From [Clostridium] symbiosum (lineage in GTDB: Bacteria > Bacillota > Clostridia > Lachnospirales > Lachnospiraceae): 64,000 nt of DNA. The stretch is taken from contig JAETSN010000005.1 of assembly GCA_021769625.1 (NCBI GenBank), positions 21,368 through 85,367 on the forward strand, given 5' to 3'. A model generated the notes under the pieces. It was not told where the DNA came from, ran no database searches, and was given only the letters and a program-made list of their open reading frames with translations. Within the stretch, counting starts at the first letter, position 1. Each line of letters starts with the position of its first letter. A program made the position numbers and the translations under genes. Shown here one piece after another: positions 37,295 through 47,806 of the stretch.

Positions 37295-37602
37295 TCCTCA
37301 TACCTTTCCGCAGGTGAAAAATCCTTTTTCACGCTCGCCTTCTTAATGTCTACTTTATCATATTCCACGCCAAAACGCATCAAAAAATATGGCGGCCACT
37401 CATGTTTTCAACTACAATATGACAAATTTTCTTCTTTCTTTTCATGGATATCTCTTGTTCCAAATAATTCTGCATGATAGAATTATGTTTACAGAATAAA
37501 ACTGCAAAATGAATGATACAGTAAACGACAGTCCTGCAGATTCACTGTCCGGTTACAGACGGAACTGCTGACAGAAAAACATTTACAGAAAGAGGGATCA
37601 CC

Positions 37603-38307
37603 ATGACAAAAACAGGCATCATCGGCGCGATGGAACTGGAGGTCGCCACGCTGAAAAATTTAATGAAGATAAACACAGTCACCGAAAAAGCCGGGATGAG
37701 TTTTTATGACGGTACATTGAGCGGAAAATCCGTGGTCGTTGTGCGGTGCGGATACGGCAAGGTTAACGCCGGGATGTGTGTACAGATTCTGGCGGATCTG
37801 TTCGATGTGACCCATATCATCAACCTCGGCGTGGCCGGTTCCTTAAATCCAAAGCTGGATATCGGCGATATCCTCATCTCGGAAAAAGCCCTGCAGCATG
37901 ATATGGATTCCTCCCCTTTGGGCTTTGCGCCCGGCCAGATCCCGGATATCGATGTTCTCGCTTTTCCCGCGGACCGGAAAATGATCGATACGGCGGTTTT
38001 GGCCTGCAGGCGGGTAAACCCTGACATCAATGTCCTCACAGGGCTTGTCGTGACAGGCGACCAGTTTATCTCCAGCAGAGAAGCAAAGGACAGGCTTGTC
38101 ACCGTTTTCCACGGGGACTGCGCCGAGATGGAGGGCGCCGCCGTTGCGCAGGTTTCCTATTTAAACAAACTGCCCTTTATCATCATCCGCGCCATCTCCG
38201 ATAAAGCGGATGATTCCGCAGGCGAGATCGATTTTCCGACCTTTGAAAAGCAGGCGGCGGAACACTGCGCAAAACTGACTGTAGAATTTATCAGAAGTTT
38301 TGCATAA
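37603..38307 (+). CDS. mtnN: 5'-methylthioadenosine/S-adenosylhomocysteine nucleosidase
   Basis: TGIIGAMELEVATLKNLM; VVTGDQFISSREAKDRL; CAEMEGAAVAQVSYLNKLPFIIIRAISDKAD. Confidence 0.95.
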   Translation: MTKTGIIGAMELEVATLKNLMKINTVTEKAGMSFYDGTLSGKSVVVVRCGYGKVNAGMCVQILADLFDVTHIINLGVAGSLNPKLDIGDILISEKALQHDMDSSPLGFAPGQIPDIDVLAFPADRKMIDTAVLACRRVNPDINVLTGLVVTGDQFISSREAKDRLVTVFHGDCAEMEGAAVAQVSYLNKLPFIIIRAISDKADDSAGEIDFPTFEKQAAEHCAKLTVEFIRSFA

Positions 38308-38366
38308 AATTGATCAGAGTGCGGACAGCTTATGCTTCATCTTTTTTTCCGCACCCGTGCGCATAT

Positions 38367-38411
38367 AAAACCGCCGGAGCAGTCTTTTATGTTTGCTGCT
38401 CCGGCGGTTTT
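38367..38411 (+). terminator. Terminator downstream of mtnN
   Basis: AAAACCGCCGGAGCAG...CTGCTCCGGCGGTTTT. Confidence 0.8.
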
Positions 38412-38432
38412 CTGTATTGCGCATTTTTCATT

Positions 38433-38499
38433 TCCGCGGACAACGAGCCAAATAGATGTGTCCGCACGTATATTTGGCGACTGCCGCGGGATTATTGAC
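38433..38499 (-). repeat. Structured repeat F2, copy C
   Basis: Minus: GTCAATAATCCCGCGGCAGTCGCCAAAT...TATTTGGCTCGTTGTCCGCGG; begins immediately after the ahcY-like stop codon. Confidence 0.7.
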
Positions 38500-39750
38500 T
38501 TATGCCAGCGTATAACTGTTCAGATATTTCTCCTGCTCCTCGGTCAGCACATCGATCTCTTTTCCGAGAAATGCCAGTTTTCTCTTTGCCACATCGATAT
38601 CCACTTCCCTGGGTACATCGATCAGTTTTTCCGTAAGCTCGCTGCCGTGCTCCACCAGATATTTCGCGGACAGCGCCTGGATCGCAAAGCTCATATCCAT
38701 GATCTCCGCCGGATGCCCGTCCCCTGCTGCCAGATTCACGAGACGTCCCTCCGCCAACACAAAGATCCACTGCCCCGTGGGAAGCTTATAGCCCATGATG
38801 TTCTTTCTCTGTTCCCTTGTTTCCAGAGCGATCTCACGAAGGCGCGCCATGTCGATCTCACAGTCAAAATGTCCCGCGTTGCACAGGATCGCGCCGTCTT
38901 TCATCACCGCGAAATCTTCCTCATCGATCACCTTGTCACAGCCGGTGACAGTCACAAAGAAGTCACCGATCTTAGCGGCTTCGTTCATAGGCATCACATC
39001 AAAGCCGTCCATCACCGCTTCGATCGCCTTAATCGGATCGATCTCCGTGACGATGACCCGCGCGCCGAGCCCTTTCGCCCTCATGGCAGTTCCTTTGCCG
39101 CACCAGCCGTAGCCGGCAACCACCACGATCTTTCCTGCAACGATCAGATTTGTGGTACGGTTGATGCCGTCCCATACGGACTGTCCCGTCCCGTAGCGGT
39201 TATCAAAGAAATGCTTGCAGTCCGCATTGTTTACGCGCACCATCGGGAACTTTAATTCCCCTGCATGGTTCATCGCTTCCAGACGGATGATACCGGTGGT
39301 TGTCTCTTCACAGCCGCCGATGATCGCCGGGATCAGTTCCGGCATCTTTGTGTGAACCATATTGACAAGATCTCCGCCGTCGTCAATGATGATATTGGGG
39401 CCCGCCTCCAGTACATGCTGAATATGGGAATCGTATTCCTCCGGCGTGCTGTTGTACCAGGCATGGACTTCCAGCCCGTCCTTCACCAGCGCAGCCGCCA
39501 CGTCATCCTGTGTGGAGAGGGGATTGGACCCTGTCACATACATATCAGCCCCGCCCGCTTTCAACACCTTGCACAGATAAGCGGTCTTTGCTTCCAGATG
39601 CACCGAGAGGGCAATCTTCTTCCCTGCAAAGGGCTTCGTTTCCGAAAACTCTTTTTCCAGAGTACGCAGCAGGTCGCAGTTCCGCTTTACCCACTCGATC
39701 TTTCTTTCGCCGGATTCGGCTAAACTCAAGTCTCTGATTTCACTGTTCAT
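38500..39750 (-). CDS. ahcY: Adenosylhomocysteinase family protein, short form (SAH or S-inosylhomocysteine hydrolase); start set at MNSEIRDLS
   Basis: KTAYLCKVLKAGGADMYVTGSNPLSTQDDVAAAL; VVAGYGWCGKGTAMRAKGLGARVIVTEIDPIKAIEA; RBS GGAGG just upstream. Confidence 0.9.
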   Translation of the reverse strand: MNSEIRDLSLAESGERKIEWVKRNCDLLRTLEKEFSETKPFAGKKIALSVHLEAKTAYLCKVLKAGGADMYVTGSNPLSTQDDVAAALVKDGLEVHAWYNSTPEEYDSHIQHVLEAGPNIIIDDGGDLVNMVHTKMPELIPAIIGGCEETTTGIIRLEAMNHAGELKFPMVRVNNADCKHFFDNRYGTGQSVWDGINRTTNLIVAGKIVVVAGYGWCGKGTAMRAKGLGARVIVTEIDPIKAIEAVMDGFDVMPMNEAAKIGDFFVTVTGCDKVIDEEDFAVMKDGAILCNAGHFDCEIDMARLREIALETREQRKNIMGYKLPTGQWIFVLAEGRLVNLAAGDGHPAEIMDMSFAIQALSAKYLVEHGSELTEKLIDVPREVDIDVAKRKLAFLGKEIDVLTEEQEKYLNSYTLA

Positions 39751-39763
39751 TTTTTTTCCTCCA

Positions 39764-39862
39764 GTCTGATACCCCGCGAAAAGCTGCGAGGTATCAGACC
39801 CTCGCGTCATTCGCCAGATTCTCATGCCAGCATGCCATCCGGCTCATTGCTCGCGGGAATAA
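39764..39862 (+). repeat. Structured repeat F2, copy B (two-hairpin form)
   Basis: Hairpin 1 GTCTGATACC...GGTATCAGAC (39764-39799); hairpin 2 CTCGCG..CGCCAGAT...ATCCGGC..CGCGGG (39801-39857). Confidence 0.75.
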
Positions 39863-40003
39863 AATGTTGAGATATTCAGCCGAATTTTTATTATAGTGAT
39901 GGTCGTCTGTCCTATCATCACTGGGACACAGCGATATTGCTCTTACAATATCTCCGCATATAAATTGATCGCATCGGCACAGATCCCCGGATATATCAGT
40001 CTC

Positions 40004-41305
40004 TCAATACTGCTTTTTATCCAGTCCCATCCGAACGATAATCTCGTTAATCTTTTTATACACCAGTTCCTCATCCATCGTCAATATCTTTCGGTCCTCC
40101 ATCGTGATTTTTCCGTCGATGATCACGGTCTCCACCTCGGAACCGTTTGCGGAATAGGAAAGCCCCGCGATCAGGTTATTCCGCGGTGTCAGAGACGGTG
40201 TATTTAAATTGAGAATGGCGATATCCGCCTTCTTCCCTTCCTCCAGAGAGCCGATCTCCTTCTCCAGGCCGAGCGCCTTCGCACCGTTTATCGTGGCGAT
40301 GCGGATCGTCTCCCCGGCGCTGACGCACTGCGGCGTTCTCGCAACGCCCTTGTGGATCAGGGCGAGCAGGCTCATCTCATGGAACAGGTTCAGGCTGTTG
40401 TTGGAAGCCGCCCCGTCCGTACCGATACAAACATTGATCCCCTTTTCCAGCATCTTCGGAACAGGCGCAAAACCGTTCCCCAGCTTCATATTGCTGGCAG
40501 GGTTTGTGACCACGCTGACATTCTTTTCTTTCAGGATATCCATATCGCTCTCTGTGATCTGCACACAGTGCGCAGCCACGGCGGGCACATCGAACAGTCC
40601 GTTTTTCTCCGCCATCTCGATCGGCGTGCAGTGATATTTTTCCCTGATCTGCTCTATCTCACTCTCGCTCTCGGAAAGATGTACATGGATCCGCATATTG
40701 TTTTTCTTTGCTTCCTCCGATACAATGCGCATAAATCCATCGTCACAGGTATAAGGCGCATGGGGTCCCAGCATAAAAGCCAGCCTGTCGCAGTCCGCCG
40801 CCGCATCCCTCTCCTCATATGCCTGTCTAAGGCGCATCTGCCCCGCCTCGTCATTGCCGCTTCCCACTAATCCGCGGCTGATCACGGCGCGCATGCCGGA
40901 TTCCTTCACCGCCCTGGTGGTCTGATGAATGTTCATCTGCATATCATTAAAACAGGTCGTCCCGCTCTTCATCATCTCTATAATGGCAAGACAGGCGCCC
41001 CAGTAGGTATCTTCATCCGTCATCTGCTGCTCGATGGGATCGATCGTCCCGAACAGCCAATCCATAAAGCTCAGATCATCCGCCACATTCCTCATAAAAG
41101 ACATATAGGAATGGGTGTGGCAGTTCACAAGCCCCGGTATGGCAAGCCTGTCCTTCCCGTCGATCACCTTATCCTCCGAAAATCCCTCCGGCCTTTTGCC
41201 GATGGAAGCGATCCTGCTCCCCTCAATATAAATATCCGTCTCACGAATGACATCCCTGTCACCTTCCGGCAAAAGTGCCAGAATATTTTTTAATACGATT
41301 CCCAT
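40004..41305 (-). CDS. Amidohydrolase: 5'-MTA/SAH deaminase-like (MtaD/DadD)
   Basis: GLVNCHTHSYMSFMRNVADDLSFMDWLFGTIDPIEQQMTDEDTYWG; CIGTDGAASNNSLNLFHEM. Confidence 0.88.
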   Translation of the reverse strand: MGIVLKNILALLPEGDRDVIRETDIYIEGSRIASIGKRPEGFSEDKVIDGKDRLAIPGLVNCHTHSYMSFMRNVADDLSFMDWLFGTIDPIEQQMTDEDTYWGACLAIIEMMKSGTTCFNDMQMNIHQTTRAVKESGMRAVISRGLVGSGNDEAGQMRLRQAYEERDAAADCDRLAFMLGPHAPYTCDDGFMRIVSEEAKKNNMRIHVHLSESESEIEQIREKYHCTPIEMAEKNGLFDVPAVAAHCVQITESDMDILKEKNVSVVTNPASNMKLGNGFAPVPKMLEKGINVCIGTDGAASNNSLNLFHEMSLLALIHKGVARTPQCVSAGETIRIATINGAKALGLEKEIGSLEEGKKADIAILNLNTPSLTPRNNLIAGLSYSANGSEVETVIIDGKITMEDRKILTMDEELVYKKINEIIVRMGLDKKQY

Positions 41306-41413
41306 GGTCTTTCCTGCCTCCTGTAAAATTATGCATTTCGTTTATCCTGTAAAATCTGCTTCCTAAACTGAACGTACGAAACAGTTTCCTTCATAACGGA
41401 TATAAACCATCTG

Positions 41414-42376
41414 CTATCCGTTCACCACATTGATCGGCGTTCCCGCCAGAAAGTTTTTGATATTCTGATATACGCCGTCCACGCAGCGCTCCCTCGCCTC
41501 AAGGCTCGCCCACGCCATATGGGGCGTAATGATCAGGCGGCGGCTGTCCGTAAACCTGCTCAGAGGATTCTCGTCCGTGATAGGCTCCTTCTCCAGCACA
41601 TCCAGCCCTGCCGCCGCGATCTCCCCGTCTGTCAGGGCGGTGTACAGATCGGTGCTGTTCACCACAGGCCCCCTCGCCACATTGATCAGGACTGCCGATC
41701 TTTTCATTTTTTTCATCGCCGCCAGATCGATCAGGTTTCTCGTCCGGTCGCTCAAAGGACAGTGCAGGGAAAGCACATCCGACTGCTCCAGCAAAGTGTC
41801 CAGATCCACCTTTTCATAATCCGTACAGGTGCTGTTTCCCGAAGCGGAATAAAAAATCACCCTGCACCCGAAGCTTTCCGCGATCTTCGCAACCTTCCTG
41901 CCGATATTTCCCATGCCGACAATGCCCCAGACCTTTCCCTCCAATTCCCAGAACGGCTCGTCAAAATGGGAAAAACGGCTCTGCGCCGCATAGGCGCCGG
42001 ATTTCACATATTCATCATAATAGCGCAGCTTTTCTATCAAAAACAGCGCCATAGCCACGCTGTGCTGCGCCACCATCGCCGTGGAGTAATTCCTGACATT
42101 GCAGACTAAAATGCCCCTGCTTTTACAATACTCCACATCCACATTATCATATCCTGTCGCAAACTCACAGACCAGCTTTACATTTTCTGCGTCCTTTAAA
42201 GTTTCCTCTCTGATGGGCGCCTTATTGGATACCACGATATCCGCGTCTTTCACTCGCTCTGCCACCTCTTCTATCGTTACGGTATTCGGATAGATATTTA
42301 ATTCCCCGAATTCCTTAAGGCGCTCCACATCGATATCGAGCCCCACGCTGTTTCTCTCTAAAATGACGATCTTCAA
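41414..42376 (-). CDS. D-2-hydroxyacid dehydrogenase (NAD)
   Basis: VWGIVGMGNIGRKVAKIAESFGCRVIFYSASG; INVARGPVVNSTDLYTAL. Confidence 0.9.
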   Translation of the reverse strand: MKIVILERNSVGLDIDVERLKEFGELNIYPNTVTIEEVAERVKDADIVVSNKAPIREETLKDAENVKLVCEFATGYDNVDVEYCKSRGILVCNVRNYSTAMVAQHSVAMALFLIEKLRYYDEYVKSGAYAAQSRFSHFDEPFWELEGKVWGIVGMGNIGRKVAKIAESFGCRVIFYSASGNSTCTDYEKVDLDTLLEQSDVLSLHCPLSDRTRNLIDLAAMKKMKRSAVLINVARGPVVNSTDLYTALTDGEIAAAGLDVLEKEPITDENPLSRFTDSRRLIITPHMAWASLEARERCVDGVYQNIKNFLAGTPINVVNG

Positions 42377-42416
42377 ATTTCTCCTCCGTTCCGCTGCCTG
42401 ACAGCTTTAATGATGA

Positions 42417-43597
42417 TTATAGATAATCTTGTATTTCCGCCTCACTTATCCGATACTGGTCACAAATTTTCTGTATCATATCCTGTTCTGGCATATTCAA
42501 ACTGCGTAAAGTCTCTATTGAACCTTTAACTGCTGCTTTTTCCTGATCTTTCTGCATCTTATCGATGGCTTTAAGCTGAATCGCTATAGTTTCTTTTTGG
42601 ATATCAAGTTCTTCCTTCTGCGCATCTATCGTTTCCTGCATCTCATCAATCATATACTGCACTGTATTTTTATCAAGTTCATACAATTCCTTCGAGAACA
42701 TCTCCATCACCCTTTCTGTATTCAGGTAAATTTCATAACCCGCTTCATATATCTTACGAAATTCAGGATATTTTCTGATCAGTTCAATGATTGTTTCCGG
42801 CTCATCACATGAAAACAGTGTCAGCCACGCATCTCTCTTATTGCTTATGCCTTTATTCTGCTGTTTTTTCTTAAAGATGTCAAGGGGAATGAGCAAGTAT
42901 TTCTGCAAGAATTCTATATGCAATCCTGTATCTGATTTCTGTTCAAAAAAATGATAACTATTCTCTGGATAATCATGAAATTCTTTGGAACTTTTTTCAA
43001 ACAATACTATCGTATATACGTCTTTGATATCCCGGTAACTGAATTTCTTTTTCTTTTCATTTCTCACCGTTTTATACTGCCGCAGCAACAGGCCGCTGAA
43101 TAACAGGCGCATCTTTGTCCCGGAAACAGATAACCGATTTTTTGCATTTCTACGTTAGCAATACTTCCATCTTCCAGCTCTATCACAATATCCATGATCA
43201 CCAAAGAACTTTCATCCGCAATCCTGGAAGAATCATTCGGTAAAACATGAAGTACCTTCACTTTCTTCTCCAACATATGAGAAAGAAAATCATTTAATCT
43301 TTCTGGCACGATCTCCGGATTCATTATTTCCTTAAAGAAACCATCGTACAGAAATCTTAATCCCTTTACCCCTGTACAGATATTTAAAAAATCTTCCTGC
43401 TGCTCTTTTTCCCAACCATCAAACTTTTTACTTAGAATCTCATTTTCTGCAATCTCTTCCAATACCTCCTTCCGCTCCCTGATCGCAGGAAAATACTTTT
43501 TTAACTCTGCTGCCATAAACAATCCTCCTTCTGATAAAATAATAATTTTAAATAAATGGTAACTTCTGGCAGAAATTGCCGACTGTGAGAAACACAC
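42417..43597 (-). pseudogene. Rpn/PD-(D/E)XK nuclease-family transposase-like gene, frameshifted into two ORFs
   Basis: ORF 43064-43597 (DGFFKEIMNPEIVPERLNDFLSHML...DIVIELEDGSIANVEMQKIGYLFPGQR) continues in another frame as 42417-43112 (LLLRQYKTVRNEKKKKFSYRDIKDVYTIVLFE). Confidence 0.8.
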
Positions 43598-43900
43598 AAA
43601 TGAAAAAAGATAAGAATATATCTGATAGAATATAAAATATCGCTTTTAAAACATTATGTCAAGCTTTTTTAATTTATAGACAAGTTTTTCTTTCCACTCC
43701 CCTTTTCCCATGCTATGACATTCCTTCCAAACTGGAAGCGATAAAGGAAGAAGACCTGCTGTTCCTTGCAGAATCCGCATACGCAGATGCCGGGATATCT
43801 TTAACCCCGGCATCCTGTTATTATACCGTTTATCCTACATTCCGTCCTGTTCCGATATCATTCGGCAGACAATAATGTCCTACCGGCAATACGATCTGCC

Positions 43901-44881
43901 TTATTCCTCAAAAGGATACACGATCCCCCACTCTCTTCTCCGCTCGTCCATAAATTCCATCACACGGATCGTCTCCGCATGGGGCATCTCCGGGCACTCC
44001 AGAGCGCCTTCCCGCAGCGCTTTTATACAGGCTTCCACCTCGTACTCATAGCCCGTGATCTGCTCCGGCGCCTCTTTATAGAGGATCTTATTGCGCTCCC
44101 TGTCATACACGGTAAAACTTTCATAATTATTGATATTCTCAATGACCATAAAGCCTTCCGTCCCCTGAATGATGCCTTTTCTGTCGCCGATACAGCAATG
44201 GGAAGCCGTCAGGGACGCCACCCTGCCGTCCTTATACTGGATCGTGATCGTCTCCTGCTTATCCACGCCTGTCTCCGCATAGGTACAGAAGGAAGACACC
44301 TTTTCGATATCCGTCCCGAAAAAGATCGACGCAAAATTGATCGGATAAACGCCCAGGTCCAGCAGGCTTCCGCCCGCCAGCGCAGGGTCATACAGCCTCT
44401 GCACATGTTCCAGGGAATAGCTCAGATTTGCGGAGAGCATCCTGGGCTTTCCGATCAGCCCCTGCCCCAGCGCCTCTTTTATCATGCCGACCATCGGCAT
44501 ATACCTCGTCCAGATGGCTTCCGTGACAAAGACCTTTTCCCTCTCGGCATACTCCAGCACTTCTCTCGCCTGTTTTGCATTCACGGTAAACGCTTTCTCG
44601 CATAACACCGGCTTTTTATGCCTGATACATTGCATGGCGTTATCATAATGCTCGGAATGGGGCGTGGCGATATAGACCAGATCCACATTTTCATCCTGCA
44701 GCATCGCCTCATAAGAACCGTACGCCTTTTCCACACCATACTCTTTTGCAAAAGCCTTCGCTTTCTCCTCCGTTCTGGATGCGATCGCATAAAGAGATAC
44801 ATCTCCCATCCCGTTCACTGTCTTCGCCATCATACCGGCGATCTTTCCGGCTCCCATCAAGCCGATCCGCAATTTGTCCAT
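43901..44881 (-). CDS. Gfo/Idh/MocA family oxidoreductase
   Basis: RIGLMGAGKIAGMMAKTV; DLVYIATPHSEHYDNAMQCIRHKKPVLCEKAF. Confidence 0.93.
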   Translation of the reverse strand: MDKLRIGLMGAGKIAGMMAKTVNGMGDVSLYAIASRTEEKAKAFAKEYGVEKAYGSYEAMLQDENVDLVYIATPHSEHYDNAMQCIRHKKPVLCEKAFTVNAKQAREVLEYAEREKVFVTEAIWTRYMPMVGMIKEALGQGLIGKPRMLSANLSYSLEHVQRLYDPALAGGSLLDLGVYPINFASIFFGTDIEKVSSFCTYAETGVDKQETITIQYKDGRVASLTASHCCIGDRKGIIQGTEGFMVIENINNYESFTVYDRERNKILYKEAPEQITGYEYEVEACIKALREGALECPEMPHAETIRVMEFMDERRREWGIVYPFEE

Positions 44882-45034
44882 TCTGTCATCTCCCTGTGTA
44901 TTTTGATTGTTCTGACCAAGATCCGCAACCTCAGATTCTGATCTGATCCTTCTCCAAGGCTTTATCTGTGACCAACCTGCTCTCCGTCACCCTATCTTGC
45001 CGTTCCCTGCCCAAAAATCTGGCTGTCCGCCGCT

Positions 45035-46162
45035 TCAATGTCCGAGAATATAGCCGCATATCACTTCCGCAACTATCGCTTCTTCCCCATCCTTCAGGTT
45101 ATAGGCATTGATAAACACCACATTTTTTTCCATATGAAATTCCGGCGGATAAACGCCGACATCCACCGCCGGGGTCAGGCTTCTTGTATACTCATTGCAG
45201 TCCTTCGCCGTCATATTTTCCGGCAGATACAGATGCAGGAGCGGTTGATATGTACCGAGCCTTCCCTGACGCAGCATTTCGGTACGGATTCCCGTCCTCT
45301 CCCTCACAGCCTCCGCGATTTTCAGCAGTTTTTCTTCCTGTTTTTTAAACCGTTTTTCCTCATCCTCCGCCACAAACAGCTCCAACGCCGTAATGAAGCC
45401 GACAAGCTCTTCCTTTCCGGTCTTAAATGCCCGCCCCAGCCTCGGGTTGGGACTCGCAAGCATCTTACAAAGGCGGATCAGTTCTTTATCCCCCACGACC
45501 AGTCCCGTGCTCTGTGGTCCCTTGATATGTTTTCCGCCGCTGAAGATTGTCAAGTCTGCCCCCAGCTCCTTTGTATAATACCACAGATTGGACGCGGGTG
45601 GAAGCTGTGCGGCGGCGTCCACGATAATTTTTACCCCTGTTTCCCTCAATACGGGAATGATCTCTTCACAGGTTGGAATTCCTTTCTCATAAAAAGATGC
45701 GGGAAACAGCACACAGGCTGCCGTTCTCTCACCGACCGCTCTCCTGACGGATTCCGCATCCGGTCTCACCTTCACGATCTTTGCCCCCGTCAGTCCGGTC
45801 AGTTTCCAGTATGGGATGATATTCAGCACATCCCCATCCAGAACAATGATCTCATTTCTGGAAAAAGACGAGGTATCCGGCAGCATATCCATCTTCTCCT
45901 CCTGCCCCAGACACATACAGGCACCGGCAGAAAGCTCCAGCCCGGAGGAAGCCCCGGTTGTCACAAAAGCCGCCTCGTTTTTTGTAAGCTGCGCCGCCCT
46001 TTCACATACCGCATCCCGCAGCGCTTCATAATCGATGCAGCATTCCGCCGCCTGCGCCATCGCCTCCACCGTCTCTTTTTCCATCAATGAACCGCCCAGA
46101 TTCGTATAAGGTTCACTGGCATTTATGATTCTTTTTATATGTAATGTCTCATAACAGCTCAT
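45035..46162 (-). CDS. PLP-dependent enzyme, SelA/DgaE-like (D-glucosaminate-6-phosphate ammonia-lyase family)
   Basis: INASEPYTNLGGSLMEKETVEAM; DLTIFSGGKHIKGPQSTGLVVGD (PLP Lys). Confidence 0.82.
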   Translation of the reverse strand: MSCYETLHIKRIINASEPYTNLGGSLMEKETVEAMAQAAECCIDYEALRDAVCERAAQLTKNEAAFVTTGASSGLELSAGACMCLGQEEKMDMLPDTSSFSRNEIIVLDGDVLNIIPYWKLTGLTGAKIVKVRPDAESVRRAVGERTAACVLFPASFYEKGIPTCEEIIPVLRETGVKIIVDAAAQLPPASNLWYYTKELGADLTIFSGGKHIKGPQSTGLVVGDKELIRLCKMLASPNPRLGRAFKTGKEELVGFITALELFVAEDEEKRFKKQEEKLLKIAEAVRERTGIRTEMLRQGRLGTYQPLLHLYLPENMTAKDCNEYTRSLTPAVDVGVYPPEFHMEKNVVFINAYNLKDGEEAIVAEVICGYILGH

Positions 46163-46166
46163 ATTC

Positions 46167-47753
46167 TCAAACCTGTCCTCTTTTTACACATTCTCCGCTT
46201 AAAATTCCCGTCATCTCGCCGTTTTCCAGCACAGGAAGACCATTCACCAGCACAGTCTCTATCCCCTTTGCCCTTTGCCTCGGATTCTCAAAATCCGCCT
46301 GATCTTTTACATTTTCATAATCCATGATACAGATATCTGCATAATTTCCTTCTCTTAGCAAGCCGCGATCTTTGATATGGTATATTTCCGCAGGAAGGGC
46401 CGACAGCTTCCGGATAATATATTCCGCAGGCACTCCCCTCTCCCGCATCACACGAATTGTCCTCGAAAAGGCTCCGAAAGTCCTCGGATGGCATAAAACG
46501 CCCTCCGGGATCGTATCGCTCCCCACGGTATAGCGGTTGTCCGTAAACAGGCGGTACTGGTCATCATACAGCTTTTCCTTCAATTCCTCCGTCTGATTTT
46601 CCACACCCACAAAACCCACTTCCAACTCGTTCTCCAACAGCAGCCGAATCACGGTCTCCTGAAAGGTCTCCTGATGTTCCTCCGAAATCTCCCGCAGCGT
46701 CTTCCCGATCGAATCCGCATATTTGTCTTTTGTCAGGGCAACTCTGGCGGTCTGTCCCTCCGCAAAGAAATACCGGTGTCTCTCCCGCATATCCGCAAGC
46801 AGTTTATCCCGAAGCGATGCAGACGACAGCCTCTCCATGATCTCTTCATAACCGCCCTCCTGCGCCCATCCGGGCAATAATGCCAGAAGAAGCCCTGCTC
46901 CCACCAGATACGGATAAAATTCGTAATGTATTTCCGCACCCTGTTTTTCCAGTTCGGCAAAGGGTTCAAACACACTGCGATGATCCTCTAAGCCGCCGGT
47001 CCTGTAGTGCAGCATATTCAGCCGCACCCCGGTCTCCTCCACCACCTTTACAACCTCTTCCAGAGAAGTCCGCGGTATCTGTCCGTCATTTAAACGCTGA
47101 TGGACACAGAAGATTCCGTCATATTTCTTTACGACCTTACAGAGCTCTATGATCTCCTCCGTATCCGAAAAGCCTCCCGGATAATAGGAAAGCCCGACAG
47201 AAAGCCCCACAGCGCCGCTCAGCATCGCCTTTTCCAGCTCTTCTTTTGCCATCTCCAGACGATCCCCCGTCAGTTTCTGATCCACAAAACCACAGGCGTA
47301 TTCCCGGATGGCATTGTGGGATACATTGGACGCCACATTCACCGCGGCGCCGCCAAGAAGCTCCAGATACTCCGCAAAACTGCTCCATGCCGGAAGATAT
47401 TTCCCCTGATCTGCAAAAATACCCCCATTCATACGGAGGGAACGCTTCAACCCCTCCGGTGTGGTCGGCGCAAACCCCAGACCGCACTGCCCGGTCACGA
47501 TCGTTGTAATCCCCTGATATACCGCATGGGGCTGCTGCCTGTTGTACATCACATTCAGTTCCGAGTGCGTATGCCCATCGATCAACCCCGGCGTAACCGT
47601 CTTCCCCCTCGCATCAATAACTCTTTTCGCCGATCCACCAATCTCTCTGGCAACTTTCACGATCCTATTTTTTACAACACCAATATCACCAATAAAAGGA
47701 ACCTCCCCACTTCCATCAACAATCCTCCCCCCTTTTATTACAATATCATACAT
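46167..47753 (-). CDS. N-acyl-D-amino-acid deacylase family amidohydrolase; start set at MYDIVIKGGRIVDG
   Basis: VTPGLIDGHTHSELNVMYNRQQPHAVYQGITTIVTGQCGLGFAPT; RBS GGAGG before 47753. Confidence 0.88.
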   Translation of the reverse strand: MYDIVIKGGRIVDGSGEVPFIGDIGVVKNRIVKVAREIGGSAKRVIDARGKTVTPGLIDGHTHSELNVMYNRQQPHAVYQGITTIVTGQCGLGFAPTTPEGLKRSLRMNGGIFADQGKYLPAWSSFAEYLELLGGAAVNVASNVSHNAIREYACGFVDQKLTGDRLEMAKEELEKAMLSGAVGLSVGLSYYPGGFSDTEEIIELCKVVKKYDGIFCVHQRLNDGQIPRTSLEEVVKVVEETGVRLNMLHYRTGGLEDHRSVFEPFAELEKQGAEIHYEFYPYLVGAGLLLALLPGWAQEGGYEEIMERLSSASLRDKLLADMRERHRYFFAEGQTARVALTKDKYADSIGKTLREISEEHQETFQETVIRLLLENELEVGFVGVENQTEELKEKLYDDQYRLFTDNRYTVGSDTIPEGVLCHPRTFGAFSRTIRVMRERGVPAEYIIRKLSALPAEIYHIKDRGLLREGNYADICIMDYENVKDQADFENPRQRAKGIETVLVNGLPVLENGEMTGILSGECVKRGQV

Positions 47754-47806
47754 AAAAATACCTCCATATTGATTTGGACACAACCGACTGATGCTTAAAC
47801 CACAAC

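Noticed and set aside
43786-43814. GATGCCGGG/CCCGGCATC hairpin as terminator of the Gfo/Idh/MocA gene
   Set aside because: No T-tract on the minus strand; function unclear, so not listed.
45038-46090. 350-aa plus-strand ORF
   Set aside because: Shadow of the SelA/DgaE-like PLP enzyme gene.
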